From: Bacillota bacterium | Lineage (GTDB): Bacteria; Bacillota; DSM-12270; Thermacetogeniales; Thermacetogeniaceae | Assembly: GCA_013177945.1 (NCBI GenBank) | Contig: JABLXW010000011.1 | Location: forward strand, 1-64,000 | Direction: 5' to 3' | DNA length: 64,000 nt | Program-made: the position numbers and the translations under genes | Shown here: positions 8,471 through 17,083 of the stretch, one piece after another | How the letters are laid out: each line of letters opens with the position of its first letter | Numbering within the stretch: position 1 is the first letter of the stretch | The notes under the pieces: model-generated | What the model saw: the letters and a program-made list of their open reading frames with translations, nothing else | Told to the model about the DNA's origin: nothing | Database searches by the model: none

Positions 8471-9121
8471 TTAAAAAGGGGCGCCCGGCTCCCTGTCCTC
8501 CAGATAAAGGGAAACCAGTTTCCAGAGGCGCGCCTGGACCTCCTCCGGAGCACCCCGCGCATCCACCACCTTGATCCGGCCCGGTGCGGTGCGGGCAAGA
8601 ATACGGTAGCCCTCCCGGACCCGGTGGTGAAAAGAAATGTCTTCGTGCTCCAGCCGGTCGCCGGCGTGCCTCCCCCGGGAACGGCGCAGGCCCAGTTCCG
8701 GCTCCAGATCCAGCAAAATCGTGTAAAAGGGCCCCAGGCCGTTCAAAGCAAAGGCGTTGATCGTCCGCAGCAAATCCAGGTCAAGCCCCCGCCCGTACCC
8801 CTGATAGGCGAGGCTGGAATCCACAAAGCGGTCGCACAAAACAATCGTGCCTGCCGCGAGGGCCGGGATCAGGACCTCCCTCACCAGCTGGGCGCGCGCC
8901 CCTGCGTAAAGGAGGGCCTCCGCAGCAGGGGTCATTTCCCGGAAAGACGGATCCAGAAGGAGGCCGCGCACGGCTTCCGAAAGCCGCGTCCCGCCGGGCT
9001 CCCGGGTTGCCAGTACGGAGTAGCCGCCCGCCCGCAGAGCAGCGGCGGTTAAATTGACCTGGGTCGTTTTTCCTGCTCCGTCCGGCCCCTCAAAAGTAAT
9101 CAGTTTCCCTTTCCTCCTCAA
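8471..9121 (-). CDS. tmk: thymidylate kinase
   Basis: 216-residue kinase converting dTMP to dTDP. The P-loop FEGPDGAGKTTQ is at residues 10-20, with DRFVDSSLAYQG and a Mg-binding region further on. The start codon is TTG at 9121 with GGGAG upstream; no better start exists before the P-loop. Tightly packed between the decarboxylase gene and holB. Confidence 0.95.
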   Translation of the reverse strand: MRRKGKLITFEGPDGAGKTTQVNLTAAALRAGGYSVLATREPGGTRLSEAVRGLLLDPSFREMTPAAEALLYAGARAQLVREVLIPALAAGTIVLCDRFVDSSLAYQGYGRGLDLDLLRTINAFALNGLGPFYTILLDLEPELGLRRSRGRHAGDRLEHEDISFHHRVREGYRILARTAPGRIKVVDARGAPEEVQARLWKLVSLYLEDREPGAPF

Positions 9122-9125
9122 AGCC

Positions 9126-10628
9126 TCAACTCCCTGCCACTATTTTAATTGTTCCCTCTTTCCGGCCGGGCCAAACCCCTCCCGCCTCCTGCCAGGCTTT
9201 AAGGTAAGCAAGGACCTCCGGGCCGATCTCCTCGCCCGGGCAGAGGACCGGGGCTCCGGGGGGGTAAGGTGCCACAACCTCGGCAGCAATTTCGCCTGCA
9301 GCCGCGGCCAGGGGCACCTCCCGCCGGGGGGCAAAGAAAGCTGCACGGGGAGTCATCACCTGGCGGGGCAGGGGGAGTTCAGGAGGCTCCGGGTAGCCGC
9401 GCCTCCGGCCTTTTCTTCCGAAGCCGTGCGCCCGGGCAAGCGCCTCCAGGGCCGCGAGCAGTTCGGGTGCAAGACCTGCATCCGCCGGGCTCAGGAGGAA
9501 CAGAATGTTCTGAAAATCGGCCAGCTCTACCAGAATGCGCCGCTCCCTCCGCAGCCAGGCTGCCGCCGCAAAACCGGTGATCCCGAGCCCCTTCACGTTC
9601 ACGATCAAACGCGCCGGATCGAAGGAAACAACACCGGGCGCTTCCTTCAGCTCCTCTCCGGGTGCAAAAAGGCCCGGGACCTGGGAGATCTTGCGCCGGA
9701 GTTCCATCCCCAGGCAGGCAATCCCTTCCCACTTTTCTTTTTCCCTGAAAAACTGGTGCCGCGCCACATCCAGGGAGGCCAGCAAGAGGTAGGAGGGGCT
9801 GCTCGACTGAAGAATGCGGAGGGCCTGCCGGAGTATCCCGGGGTCCGGGAGGGTCCCCCGGTGATGGAGGAAAGCGCCCTGGGTGAAAGCCCCCAGCACC
9901 TTGTGGGCCCCCTGGGCAACAAGGTCTGCCCCGGCCCGGAGGGCGGGAACGGGATATGGGGGGCCTGCGTGAAAGTGGGCGCCGTGAGCCTCGTCTACCA
10001 GCGCCAGAAGCCCCCGCTCCTTCACCCTCTGAATCTGGGCCTCGAGGGCGCCCGTCAGCCCGTAATAATTGGGATGCAGGAAAAACGCAGCGCGCGCCCC
10101 GGCGCCGTGGAGGTCCAGGGCGCGGTCGAGGTCCTCTGTTTTTAAAGCTCCGGGCAGACCCCAGGTCCGGTCCGTCTCAACAGGCAGGTAGACCGGGCTC
10201 GCCCCGCTCAAGATCAAGCCGTGGACCACCGCCTGGTGGGAATTCCGGGGAACAAGCACCCGGTCCCCCGGGCGGCAGGCGGCGAGGAGCATGGCCAGGA
10301 TCCCTGCAGTTGTGCCGTTGACCAGGAAATAGGTCTCCCGCGCTCCGAAAGCAGCCGCGGCCTCCGCGGCTGCGGCCTGAATAATTCCTTCGGGGGCCTG
10401 GAGGTTGTCGAGACCCGGAAGTTCGGTCAGGTCGAGGCGAAAGACTTCCTCTCCCAGCAGGCTGCGCCAGGCCGGCCAGGCTCCCCGGCCCTGCCTGTGG
10501 CCCGGAACGTGAAACCCTGTATAGCTTTTTGCAGCATGGGCAAGAAGGCCCGCCACAAGGGGGGGCCAGTCCTCCGCCGGGCCTCCTGCGTACGATCCGG
10601 TTCGCCCGGGAATGCGCTCCGTCTCCAT
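9126..10628 (-). CDS. Orn/Lys/Arg decarboxylase family PLP enzyme
   Basis: 500-residue aminotransferase-fold group III decarboxylase, like B. subtilis SpeA/YaaO. Visible: FHVPGHRQG near residue 40, GTTAGI (105-110), DEAHGAH (212-218) and the PLP lysine in AQGAHKVL (K243). The C-terminal domain includes the PYPPGAPVLCPGE motif. It forms a polyamine precursor from a basic amino acid; arginine or lysine cannot be told apart from sequence. It lies 4 bp upstream of tmk, the common Firmicutes order. The start has only a weak ribosome site. A possible -10 TAGAAT lies near 10680. Confidence 0.92.
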   Translation of the reverse strand: METERIPGRTGSYAGGPAEDWPPLVAGLLAHAAKSYTGFHVPGHRQGRGAWPAWRSLLGEEVFRLDLTELPGLDNLQAPEGIIQAAAAEAAAAFGARETYFLVNGTTAGILAMLLAACRPGDRVLVPRNSHQAVVHGLILSGASPVYLPVETDRTWGLPGALKTEDLDRALDLHGAGARAAFFLHPNYYGLTGALEAQIQRVKERGLLALVDEAHGAHFHAGPPYPVPALRAGADLVAQGAHKVLGAFTQGAFLHHRGTLPDPGILRQALRILQSSSPSYLLLASLDVARHQFFREKEKWEGIACLGMELRRKISQVPGLFAPGEELKEAPGVVSFDPARLIVNVKGLGITGFAAAAWLRRERRILVELADFQNILFLLSPADAGLAPELLAALEALARAHGFGRKGRRRGYPEPPELPLPRQVMTPRAAFFAPRREVPLAAAAGEIAAEVVAPYPPGAPVLCPGEEIGPEVLAYLKAWQEAGGVWPGRKEGTIKIVAGS

Positions 10629-10760
10629 TAAACATTCGACCCCAATCTTTCCGGCCTTTACCGCAACTTTTTTTTATTCTACCATATCCTAAATTTTTAT
10701 TGAACCTCCCTCGACCGAGCCGCTGAGAGACAAGATGCGTCGCGGCTCCCCGGTGGGACG

Positions 10761-10788
10761 AAAAAACGCTCCCCATTGAAATGAGGAG
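10761..10788 (-). terminator. Rho-independent terminator of the gin transcript
   Basis: Minus strand CTCCTCATT and AATGGGGAG form a 9-bp stem, then CGTTTTTTC. It lies in the gene-free stretch 10629-10943, which otherwise shows only a weak promoter-like sequence for the decarboxylase gene. Confidence 0.72.
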
Positions 10789-10943
10789 GTATTCCCGGCG
10801 GGTGTTAATAAAACATTCGCAACGTCAAGCGGTTTTCCGGCAGCCGCTCTCAGGCGGAGCAAACTCTTGTTCCTGGGAGGGGAGGAGGAAGGAAGCTCTT
10901 CTCAGAAGGAAAAATCGGGAGAGATGAGGGAAAGAGGGTCGGG

Positions 10944-11177
10944 CTAAGGCCTGACCCGCGCCCAGATCCTTTTGATCTTTTCTTTGAGGTGAGAATAGCG
11001 GCTGTCGCCAACCTGGGCGCGGACGATCTCCTCTTCGCAGGGCGCGCAGAGGAAGCGGCCCGAGACCAGCATCCCTCCCGCAATGCCCTGGGGAGGAGTC
11101 CGCTCGCAAATTACGCAAACAGGCAAGAGGATTCCCTGCTTCTTTTCGTGAGAGGGCCTTAATTTCTCCGGATTCAT
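10944..11177 (-). CDS. gin: sigma-G inhibitor Gin (CsfB) family
   Basis: About 77 residues with the Gin zinc-binding layout CVICE...FLCAPCEEEIV and the downstream SRYSHLKEKIKRIW segment. In spore-formers Gin binds and inhibits sigma-G to prevent premature forespore transcription, and later sigma-E (established in Bacillus). The ATG at 11177 has AGGTGCAAAGG upstream; an in-frame ATG at 11195 is an alternative. It marks the organism as a spore-former. Confidence 0.88.
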   Translation of the reverse strand: MNPEKLRPSHEKKQGILLPVCVICERTPPQGIAGGMLVSGRFLCAPCEEEIVRAQVGDSRYSHLKEKIKRIWARVRP

Positions 11178-11261
11178 CCTTTGCACCTGCCTCATTCTTT
11201 TTCTCAATATTATTATACGCAAAAAATCCTTTTTTCAACCCCTCGTTCTCCTTCTCCTTAC

Positions 11262-11840
11262 TTATCTCGTTCTTGCTTTTGCCCCCGCAGCCAGGTCGAA
11301 CCCCTCCTGGAGGGCGCGGAAGTTCAGGTCCCGGAGTTTGGGGCTCTTCTCAAACCTGTACCCCAACCGCCTCTCGATGGCTTCCCTTGCCTTCTCCAGG
11401 GTGACAACCCCCGTCGCGCCGATCACGGCGCCCAGCACCAGAACGTTGAAAACCCGGGGATGAAGCCTGCGGTTGGCGGTTTCCAGGGCCGGAAGCGCCG
11501 CCACCCTCTGAGCCTTTTCCGGGAGATCCTCTTCCGCCACCGGAAGCAGGGAGTCGTAAATGAAGAGCGTTTCGGGGCCCACGTGCATCCGCACCCGGTC
11601 CACCGCCCGGCAGCTCAGGGCAACTACAACGTCCCCTGTTCGGAATTTCGGAGAGCCGATCCTCTCGTCCCCGATCTGGACGTAGGCCACGGAAACCCCG
11701 CCCCGCTGCTCGATCCCGAAGTTGGGGATGTAGAGCGCCTCCTTTCCCTCCAGGGCGGCGGCCTCGGCCAGGATCTCGGCGGCGGACTGGACCCCCTGGC
11801 CGCCCTCGCCTGCAATGGCGATTCTGACGGGCCTCCCCAT
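11262..11840 (-). CDS. 2-oxoacid:ferredoxin oxidoreductase, gamma subunit
   Basis: 192-residue gamma subunit with the signature IAGEGGQGVQSAAEILAEAA near the N-terminus and NFGIEQRGGVSVAYV. It is the third gene of an alpha-beta-gamma operon (2 bp after beta) with no delta ferredoxin gene. Such three-subunit enzymes oxidise 2-oxoglutarate, branched-chain 2-oxoacids or arylpyruvates to acyl-CoA and reduce ferredoxin; the substrate cannot be fixed from sequence. Confidence 0.9.
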   Translation of the reverse strand: MGRPVRIAIAGEGGQGVQSAAEILAEAAALEGKEALYIPNFGIEQRGGVSVAYVQIGDERIGSPKFRTGDVVVALSCRAVDRVRMHVGPETLFIYDSLLPVAEEDLPEKAQRVAALPALETANRRLHPRVFNVLVLGAVIGATGVVTLEKAREAIERRLGYRFEKSPKLRDLNFRALQEGFDLAAGAKARTR

Positions 11841-11842
11841 TC

Positions 11843-12631
11843 CTATCCCTCCTTTCTCCCGGAGCTTCTTTCGAAATCTCCCGATTCGCCGGAGCCTCCG
11901 GGAACCTTCAGTTCGCCAGGCGGAAAATACCCTGGCATCTTCTCTTCAACAAAGGCCCATGTCTGTTCGGCATCGGTGCGCCAGTTCGTCGGACAGGTGG
12001 AAAGCGCCTCCACAAAGGAAAAGCCCCGGAGCGCCAGCTGGTTTTCCAGCGCCTTTTTCAGGTAGGCTTTGAGCTGCCGGAAGCGGGCAACGCTTCCGCG
12101 CGCCACGTAGGCCCCTTCAGGGGAAATGGCCGCCACCATTTCGGGGCCCAGCATCGGGTGGCCGGTCTCCCTGACATCCCTCCCGTAAGGGGTGGTTTCG
12201 GTTTTCTGCCCCGGCATCGTCGTGGGTGCCATCTGGCCCCCCGTCATGGCGTAGGTGGTGTTGTTGACCAGGATGCAGGTGATCAGCTCGTTGCGGGTGG
12301 CGGCGCTCACCAGGTGCTGGGAGCCGATGGCGTAGCCTCCCCCGTCCCCCATGTAGGCAACGGCAACAAGGTCGGGCCTTGCCCGCTTGATCCCTACCAT
12401 CACCGGGGTCGTCCTGCCGTGGTGGGTCTGCACGGTATCAACATTGAAGAAGTTCCAGGCCAGCAGGGAGCAGCCGATATCGCAGCCGAAAACAAGGCGG
12501 TCCTGAATCCCCAGTTCGTCGATGGCCTGGCCCAGGGCCTTCAAGACGAGCCCGTGCCCGCACCCGGGGCAGAACCTGTGGGGCTTTGTGGCCGGATTCC
12601 AGCTCTTCGGCATCTTCGGGAGGATCTCCAC
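11843..12631 (-). CDS. 2-oxoacid:ferredoxin oxidoreductase, beta subunit (TPP-binding)
   Basis: 262-residue thiamine-pyrophosphate subunit. Cluster ligands are in RFCPGCGHG and FGCDIGCS; the TPP motif is GDGGGYAIG with a downstream NN about 26 residues later. The start is GTG at 12631 with GGAGGGG upstream, just after the alpha stop; the open frame continues far upstream inside alpha, but that part is a shadow. Works with the flanking alpha and gamma subunits. Confidence 0.93.
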   Translation of the reverse strand: MEILPKMPKSWNPATKPHRFCPGCGHGLVLKALGQAIDELGIQDRLVFGCDIGCSLLAWNFFNVDTVQTHHGRTTPVMVGIKRARPDLVAVAYMGDGGGYAIGSQHLVSAATRNELITCILVNNTTYAMTGGQMAPTTMPGQKTETTPYGRDVRETGHPMLGPEMVAAISPEGAYVARGSVARFRQLKAYLKKALENQLALRGFSFVEALSTCPTNWRTDAEQTWAFVEEKMPGYFPPGELKVPGGSGESGDFERSSGRKEG

Positions 12632-12635
12632 GGCC

Positions 12636-13697
12636 CTACCCCTCCCTTCCGTCCAGCAGAGCCTGACAGGCTTCCGCGACCTCTTCCGGAGTGATCCCCA
12701 TGCCGGGGCGAAAGAGGGTCCGGACCGGTGCCTGCGACCCGTAGAGGTTTTCCAGGACGAGCCTGAAAAGCTGGCCGTAGGCCGACTCCACCACCAGGAG
12801 CTGCTTTGCCTCCCGCGCCGCCTCCCGCAGCTGCGCCCGGGGAAAGGGGCGGAGGGTGATGGGACGGAAATAACCGAGGCGCGCCCCGCGCCCTGCCAGC
12901 TCTCTGACCGCCTCGGCAACCGAACGGAAAACGATCCCGTGTGCGACCACCAGCAGGTCGGCTCCTGCAGTGTTGAAAGAGGCGGCCTCTGCGATTTCCG
13001 GCGCCGCCCGCTCGTAATCCTCAAGGTCCTTTTCCAGAGCGGCGAAAAGCTCCTCTTCAACGCTGAAGGCATTGCGCAGGTGGGCCGGGGGGCGGTCGAC
13101 TCCGGGCATCCCCGGTTTCCCCACCAGCGGTTCTGGAGGCGCCATTTCGATGCCGCGCCGCCCGGGATCGTAAACGGTCAGCGGCTCCCGCATCTTCGCC
13201 TGGTAGCCGTCGCCCAGCACAAAGGTCGGGAAGCGGTGCCTCCAGGCAGTATTGAAGGCCTTAATGGTGTAGTCGAAGAGCTCCTGGTGGGAGGCCGTCG
13301 AGTAAACCACCCGCAGCCCCTCCCCGTTCCCCCCAAAGCAGGTCAGCGTCACCTCCTGCTGGGAGTAGATCACCGTTGCGGTGGAGGGGCCGCCCCGCTG
13401 CTGGATCACGACCACAACGGGGATCCGCATCGCCTCCGCCATCGAGAGCGGCTCCTGCATCAGGACGTTGCCCGGCCCCGCGGTTGCCGTAAAGGCGCGC
13501 TTCCCGGCGAGCACCCCCCCGATTGTCGTAAAACCTGCCGCAAGCTCATCCTCGGTCTGGAGGAATTTCTTCCCGAACCTCGGAGCCAGGCGCGTCCAGT
13601 AGTGCATGATCTCGTTCTGGGGGGTGATGGGGTAGCCGTACATGATCTCCGCCCCGGCGGCCAGGGCCCCCCAGGCCACGACCTCGTTGCCTGTCAT
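12636..13697 (-). CDS. 2-oxoacid:ferredoxin oxidoreductase, alpha subunit
   Basis: 353-residue pyrimidine-binding subunit beginning MTGNEVVAWGALAAG, with GYPITPQNEI, the TATAGPGNVLMQEPL region and a C-terminal transketolase-like domain. The ATG at 13697 has AAGGAAGG five bases upstream and matches family N-termini; the reading frame runs on to 13772 without a ribosome site. First gene of its operon, about 290 bp after the por operon terminator. Confidence 0.93.
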   Translation of the reverse strand: MTGNEVVAWGALAAGAEIMYGYPITPQNEIMHYWTRLAPRFGKKFLQTEDELAAGFTTIGGVLAGKRAFTATAGPGNVLMQEPLSMAEAMRIPVVVVIQQRGGPSTATVIYSQQEVTLTCFGGNGEGLRVVYSTASHQELFDYTIKAFNTAWRHRFPTFVLGDGYQAKMREPLTVYDPGRRGIEMAPPEPLVGKPGMPGVDRPPAHLRNAFSVEEELFAALEKDLEDYERAAPEIAEAASFNTAGADLLVVAHGIVFRSVAEAVRELAGRGARLGYFRPITLRPFPRAQLREAAREAKQLLVVESAYGQLFRLVLENLYGSQAPVRTLFRPGMGITPEEVAEACQALLDGREG

Positions 13698-13903
13698 AAA
13701 AACCTTCCTTTCTTCCTCAATCGGCTTCACGCCGGGCAAAGCAAACACCTCCCGGAATGATTGCTCCTGCATCCTCAGTTTACCCGGGCAGCCCCTGCTT
13801 CATGCACCCTCGCGGCCCCGGCAGGCGAGTGGCGACCCGCGCCAGGTCGGAAAATTCCTCGTGCAACCTCTCCAAATAAGAGCGCGCTGCTTTTAATGCT
13901 TAA

Positions 13904-13934
13904 AGAAAAAAGACCGGAGTAATCCCCGGTCTTT
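13904..13934 (-). terminator. Rho-independent terminator of the por operon
   Basis: Minus strand GACCGG, an 8-base loop and CCGGTC followed by TTTTTTC, 50 bp beyond the porB stop. Confidence 0.88.
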
Positions 13935-13984
13935 CCTCCGGTGCAGAGCCAACTTTTTGGCGCAGCGCGAAGATGGTTTTTTGC

Positions 13985-14914
13985 TCAGGCGATTCCGGCC
14001 AGCCTGAGGAGGCGGTTCCAGCGCCGGTCGGTTTCCGCCTGCAGTTCCTCGAGCAGGTGCTCGTTCCCCGGCCGGAAGAAGTGCTCAAAGCGGCCCTGGG
14101 GCTTCAGGTACTCGGCAACGGGCAGCTTGTTCTTTGGAATGTAGTTGACCGTCCACTTCTCTCCTTTCTCCTCCACTTCGTAGAGGGGAAAGATGCAGGT
14201 CTCGGTGGCGAGCCTGGCGATTTTGATGGTCTCTGAAGCGGGGTAGCGCCACCCGCGCGGGCAGGGGGACTGGATGTTGATGAAGGAGGGGCCCTCGTAG
14301 TTCAGGGCCTTTTCCACCTTCTGCATGAGATCCCGCCACCTGTGGGGGGAGGCGCTTGCGGCGTAGGCCCCGTGCGCGGCGGCAATCTGGATCATGTCCT
14401 TCTGGTGCTGGGGCTTCCCTTTCTGGGCCTCGCCCACGTGGCTCGTGGTCGTCCAGGCGCCGAAGGGGGTGGAGCCGGAACGCTGGATCCCGGTGTTCAT
14501 GTAGGCGCCGTTGTCGTAGCAGATGTAGAGGCACCTGTGGCCGCGCTCGAGCATTCCTGAAATCGCCTGGAGGCCGATGTCGTAGGTGCCGCCGTCCCCT
14601 CCGATGGCGATCACGTCGTAGGTGCGGTCCCCCAGCATTCCTTTTCTCTTGAGGGCGCGGACCGCGCCTTCCACGCCTGAGGCAACGGCGGCGGCATTTT
14701 CAAAAGCGGAGTGGTAGTAGGGGGTCCGCCAGGAGGAGTAGGGGATGATTGCTGTTGTGATGTAGAGGCAGCCTGTTGCGTTGATGATGACGGGGTTGTG
14801 GGGCGCGGCCAGCAAAACCTGCTTCACGATGATCGGGGCGGCGCACCCGGCGCATGTCCTCGTGCCGCCGGTAAACTTGATCTCCTTCATGCTGAGTTCT
14901 TTTAAAGTGGCCAT
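13985..14914 (-). CDS. porB: pyruvate:ferredoxin oxidoreductase, beta subunit
   Basis: 309-residue TPP subunit. Cluster-binding CAGCAAP lies near residue 21; the TPP motif is GGDGGTYDIGLQA with YDNGAYMNTG. A later Cys is in IQSPCPRGW. Together with PorA, C and D it interconverts pyruvate + CoA and acetyl-CoA + CO2 with ferredoxin, central to anaerobic carbon metabolism. The ATG directly follows the porA stop, with GGGGGTGG upstream. Confidence 0.95.
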   Translation of the reverse strand: MATLKELSMKEIKFTGGTRTCAGCAAPIIVKQVLLAAPHNPVIINATGCLYITTAIIPYSSWRTPYYHSAFENAAAVASGVEGAVRALKRKGMLGDRTYDVIAIGGDGGTYDIGLQAISGMLERGHRCLYICYDNGAYMNTGIQRSGSTPFGAWTTTSHVGEAQKGKPQHQKDMIQIAAAHGAYAASASPHRWRDLMQKVEKALNYEGPSFINIQSPCPRGWRYPASETIKIARLATETCIFPLYEVEEKGEKWTVNYIPKNKLPVAEYLKPQGRFEHFFRPGNEHLLEELQAETDRRWNRLLRLAGIA

Positions 14915-16114
14915 TTACTGCCACCCCCTTAGATCTAGATAGTTGAGGACTCTGTCGACACTTCCGGCTTTCGCGATCTGCTGAAGGTGGTTGTAAATCC
15001 TGGTGATGCTCTTGGGCGGGACATCCCGCCCTCCCAGGCCGGCGACGTAGCTGATCAGGTTGACTCTGGCATCCTGGTGGTAAAGTGCTCCGAGCACGTC
15101 GGAGAAGAGGGCAGGTCCGGGGGCGCCGGGAGAAATCGCCTTCTCCAGAACTGCGGCTGCGCGCACGTTTTTGAGGGCTGCGGCGACGGCGGCAACGGGG
15201 AAGGGGCGGTACAGTTTGATCTTCAGCAGCCCGGCCCTGACTCCTTCTTCCCGGAGCCTGTCTACCACAAACCTGGTGGTGCCGGCCATTGAGCCCATGG
15301 TGACAACCGCCACCTCGGCGTCCTCCAGGCGGTAGGCCTCGGTGATGCCGTAGCTCCTGCCGAACTTTTCTCCGAACTCGCGGTCGACCTCGGCGACCTT
15401 GTCCAGGGAGCGGTCGAGGGCGTGTGACTGGGCGAACCGGTGCTCGAAGTAGTACTCTGGCAGGGCGGCGGCGCCGAGGGTGATGGGTTTTTCGAGGTCG
15501 AGGAGGCTGGTGCGGGGCCTGAACTCCCCGATGAAGTCCCTGACTTCGCCGTCGGAGAGGAGCTCCAGGCGCTCCATGCTGTGGCTCAGGATAAAGCCGT
15601 CCAGGCAGACCATCACCGGGAGCTGGACCTGGTGGTCTTCGGCAATCCGGATGCCTTGAATTGTGGTGTCGTAAACCTCCTGGACGCTCTCGCAGTAGAG
15701 CTGGATCCAGCCGGCATCCCGCGAGCCGAAGGCGTCGCTCTGGTCGTTGTGGATGTTCAGGGGTGCTGAAAGGGCGCGGTTGACGTTGATCATGACGATG
15801 GGGAGGCGGTTGGCTGCCGCAATGTAGAGCATCTCGTGCATGAGGGCGAGGCCCTGGGAAGAGGTGGCGGTCATGGTGCGCGCCCCGGCGGCGGAGGAGC
15901 CGCAGCAGGCGCTCATGGCGCTGTGCTCGCTTTCCACGCAGATAAACTCTGTATGGACCAGGCCTTCGGCCACATACTCTGCAAATTTCTCTACGATTTC
16001 CGTCTGGGGTGTAATCGGGTAGGCTGCCACCACATCGGGATCGATCTGGCGCATTGCTTCGGCGGCGGCGCCGTCGCCTGTAAGACCGACTACTTTTCGT
16101 GTCAAAAGCTTCAC
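14915..16114 (-). CDS. porA: pyruvate:ferredoxin oxidoreductase, alpha subunit
   Basis: 399 residues beginning with GTG at 16114 (MKLLTRKVVGLTGDGAAAEAM), overlapping the porD stop in GTGA. It has AAYPITPQTEIVEKFAEYV, ECVESEHSAMSACCGSSAAG, and a C-terminal domain with MGSMAGTTRFVVDRLREEG. The upstream 60 codons of the open frame lie inside porD and are not used. Binds the pyruvate/pyrimidine side of TPP. Confidence 0.95.
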   Translation of the reverse strand: MKLLTRKVVGLTGDGAAAEAMRQIDPDVVAAYPITPQTEIVEKFAEYVAEGLVHTEFICVESEHSAMSACCGSSAAGARTMTATSSQGLALMHEMLYIAAANRLPIVMINVNRALSAPLNIHNDQSDAFGSRDAGWIQLYCESVQEVYDTTIQGIRIAEDHQVQLPVMVCLDGFILSHSMERLELLSDGEVRDFIGEFRPRTSLLDLEKPITLGAAALPEYYFEHRFAQSHALDRSLDKVAEVDREFGEKFGRSYGITEAYRLEDAEVAVVTMGSMAGTTRFVVDRLREEGVRAGLLKIKLYRPFPVAAVAAALKNVRAAAVLEKAISPGAPGPALFSDVLGALYHQDARVNLISYVAGLGGRDVPPKSITRIYNHLQQIAKAGSVDRVLNYLDLRGWQ

Positions 16115-16443
16115 TTCTTCACTCCCTCCTGGTAAGCGCCTCCCTCGGCCATCTTGATGGCTTCCTGGGGGCACTCGGTGCTGCAGATTCCGCAGCCTTT
16201 GCACAAAGACTCGTCGATTCCGACTACTTTGCCGTCTTTTACCTGAACTGCAAAGTCGGGGCAGTAGATCCAGCAGAAGAGGCAAGAGGTGCATTTTTCG
16301 GCATTGAATACCGGGCGCTGGCTGCGCCAGCTTCCGGTTTTGAAGTCGTCGGATCCTTCTGAAAGGAGCGCCCAGCCGAGGGGAATTTCATCCCAGGCGG
16401 GGAGCTTTGTCTTGTCGAGCTTCCTGATGGAATCGTCTTTCAT
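16111..16443 (-). CDS. porD: pyruvate:ferredoxin oxidoreductase, delta subunit (2[4Fe-4S])
   Basis: 110 residues with two ferredoxin motifs, CTSCLFCWIYCP and CKGCGICSTECP, that bind two [4Fe-4S] clusters carrying electrons from PorAB to free ferredoxin. Its start overlaps the porC stop (ATGA) and its stop overlaps the porA start, so the four por genes form one translationally coupled operon. Confidence 0.95.
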   Translation of the reverse strand: MKDDSIRKLDKTKLPAWDEIPLGWALLSEGSDDFKTGSWRSQRPVFNAEKCTSCLFCWIYCPDFAVQVKDGKVVGIDESLCKGCGICSTECPQEAIKMAEGGAYQEGVKK

Positions 16444-16993
16444 ATCTCCCGGACCTCCTCGTAAGCGCGCCTGATGGCGTTGAGATTCTGCTGGATCACT
16501 TCTGGCTTGAAGCGGTGGGAAAACTGGTCTTGAAACTCTAAAAGGACGCTCTCCAGGCTGACCAGGCCCACGGCTCTGACCAGGGCGCCCACCATCGGGG
16601 TGTTGGGCATCACCCGCCCCAGTTCTTCGCGGGAGATCTGATCGGCGTCTACAACGTATACTCTGCGGTTCGTGCCGTTTTTGAGCTCCTGGGGAACGCC
16701 GGTGTGGTTGACGACTGCAATCCCGTCGTTTTTCAGGTTTGCCGTGACGTTGACGACACTCAAAAGGCTGGGATCGAGGACGACGACGACATCTGGCTCT
16801 TCAATGGCGCAGTGCAAATCGATGGGTGCTCTGCTGATGCGCGTGAAGGCTACGATGGGCGCGCCCAGCTTTCGGGGCCGAAAAACGGGAAGGCCTGAAA
16901 GTAGAGGTTTTCTCTGATGGCTGAAGAGGCCAGAAAGCGGGAGGCCAGCACAACCCCCTGGCCGCCGCGGCCGTGCCACCTGATTTCAAGCAT
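16440..16993 (-). pseudogene. porC: pyruvate:ferredoxin oxidoreductase gamma subunit, frameshifted
   Basis: Two pieces of one porC gene in different frames. From the ATG at 16993 the sequence reads a normal PorC N-terminus (MLEIRWHGRGGQGVVLASRF and on to FPFFGPE). It then leaves frame at a run of three A (16870-16872) and stops at 16850. The remaining about 140 residues, starting LGAPIVAFTRISRAP, continue in the -1 frame to 16440. One extra A would restore FFGPE-K-LGAPIV, which fits the family. Because the other por subunits are intact and coupled, a sequencing error or a very recent mutation is more likely than long-standing decay. It could also be a frameshifting site, but no classic slippery heptamer is present. 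Confidence 0.88.
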
Positions 16994-17083
16994 TTGACCT
17001 GACAAAACTTTCCCCCCCTCTCCCATTTTAGTTGATTTAACTTAACTCTATCTCGGAAACCCAAGGGCTTCCGGAAAAATCCT

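Noticed and set aside
10825-11238. 137-codon open frame overlapping gin
   Set aside because: Different frame from the clear Gin zinc motif; composition of a shadow.
16866-16880. programmed -1 frameshift in porC
   Set aside because: No X-XXY-YYZ slippery heptamer with a following pseudoknot is seen; kept only as a low-probability alternative to a one-base deletion.
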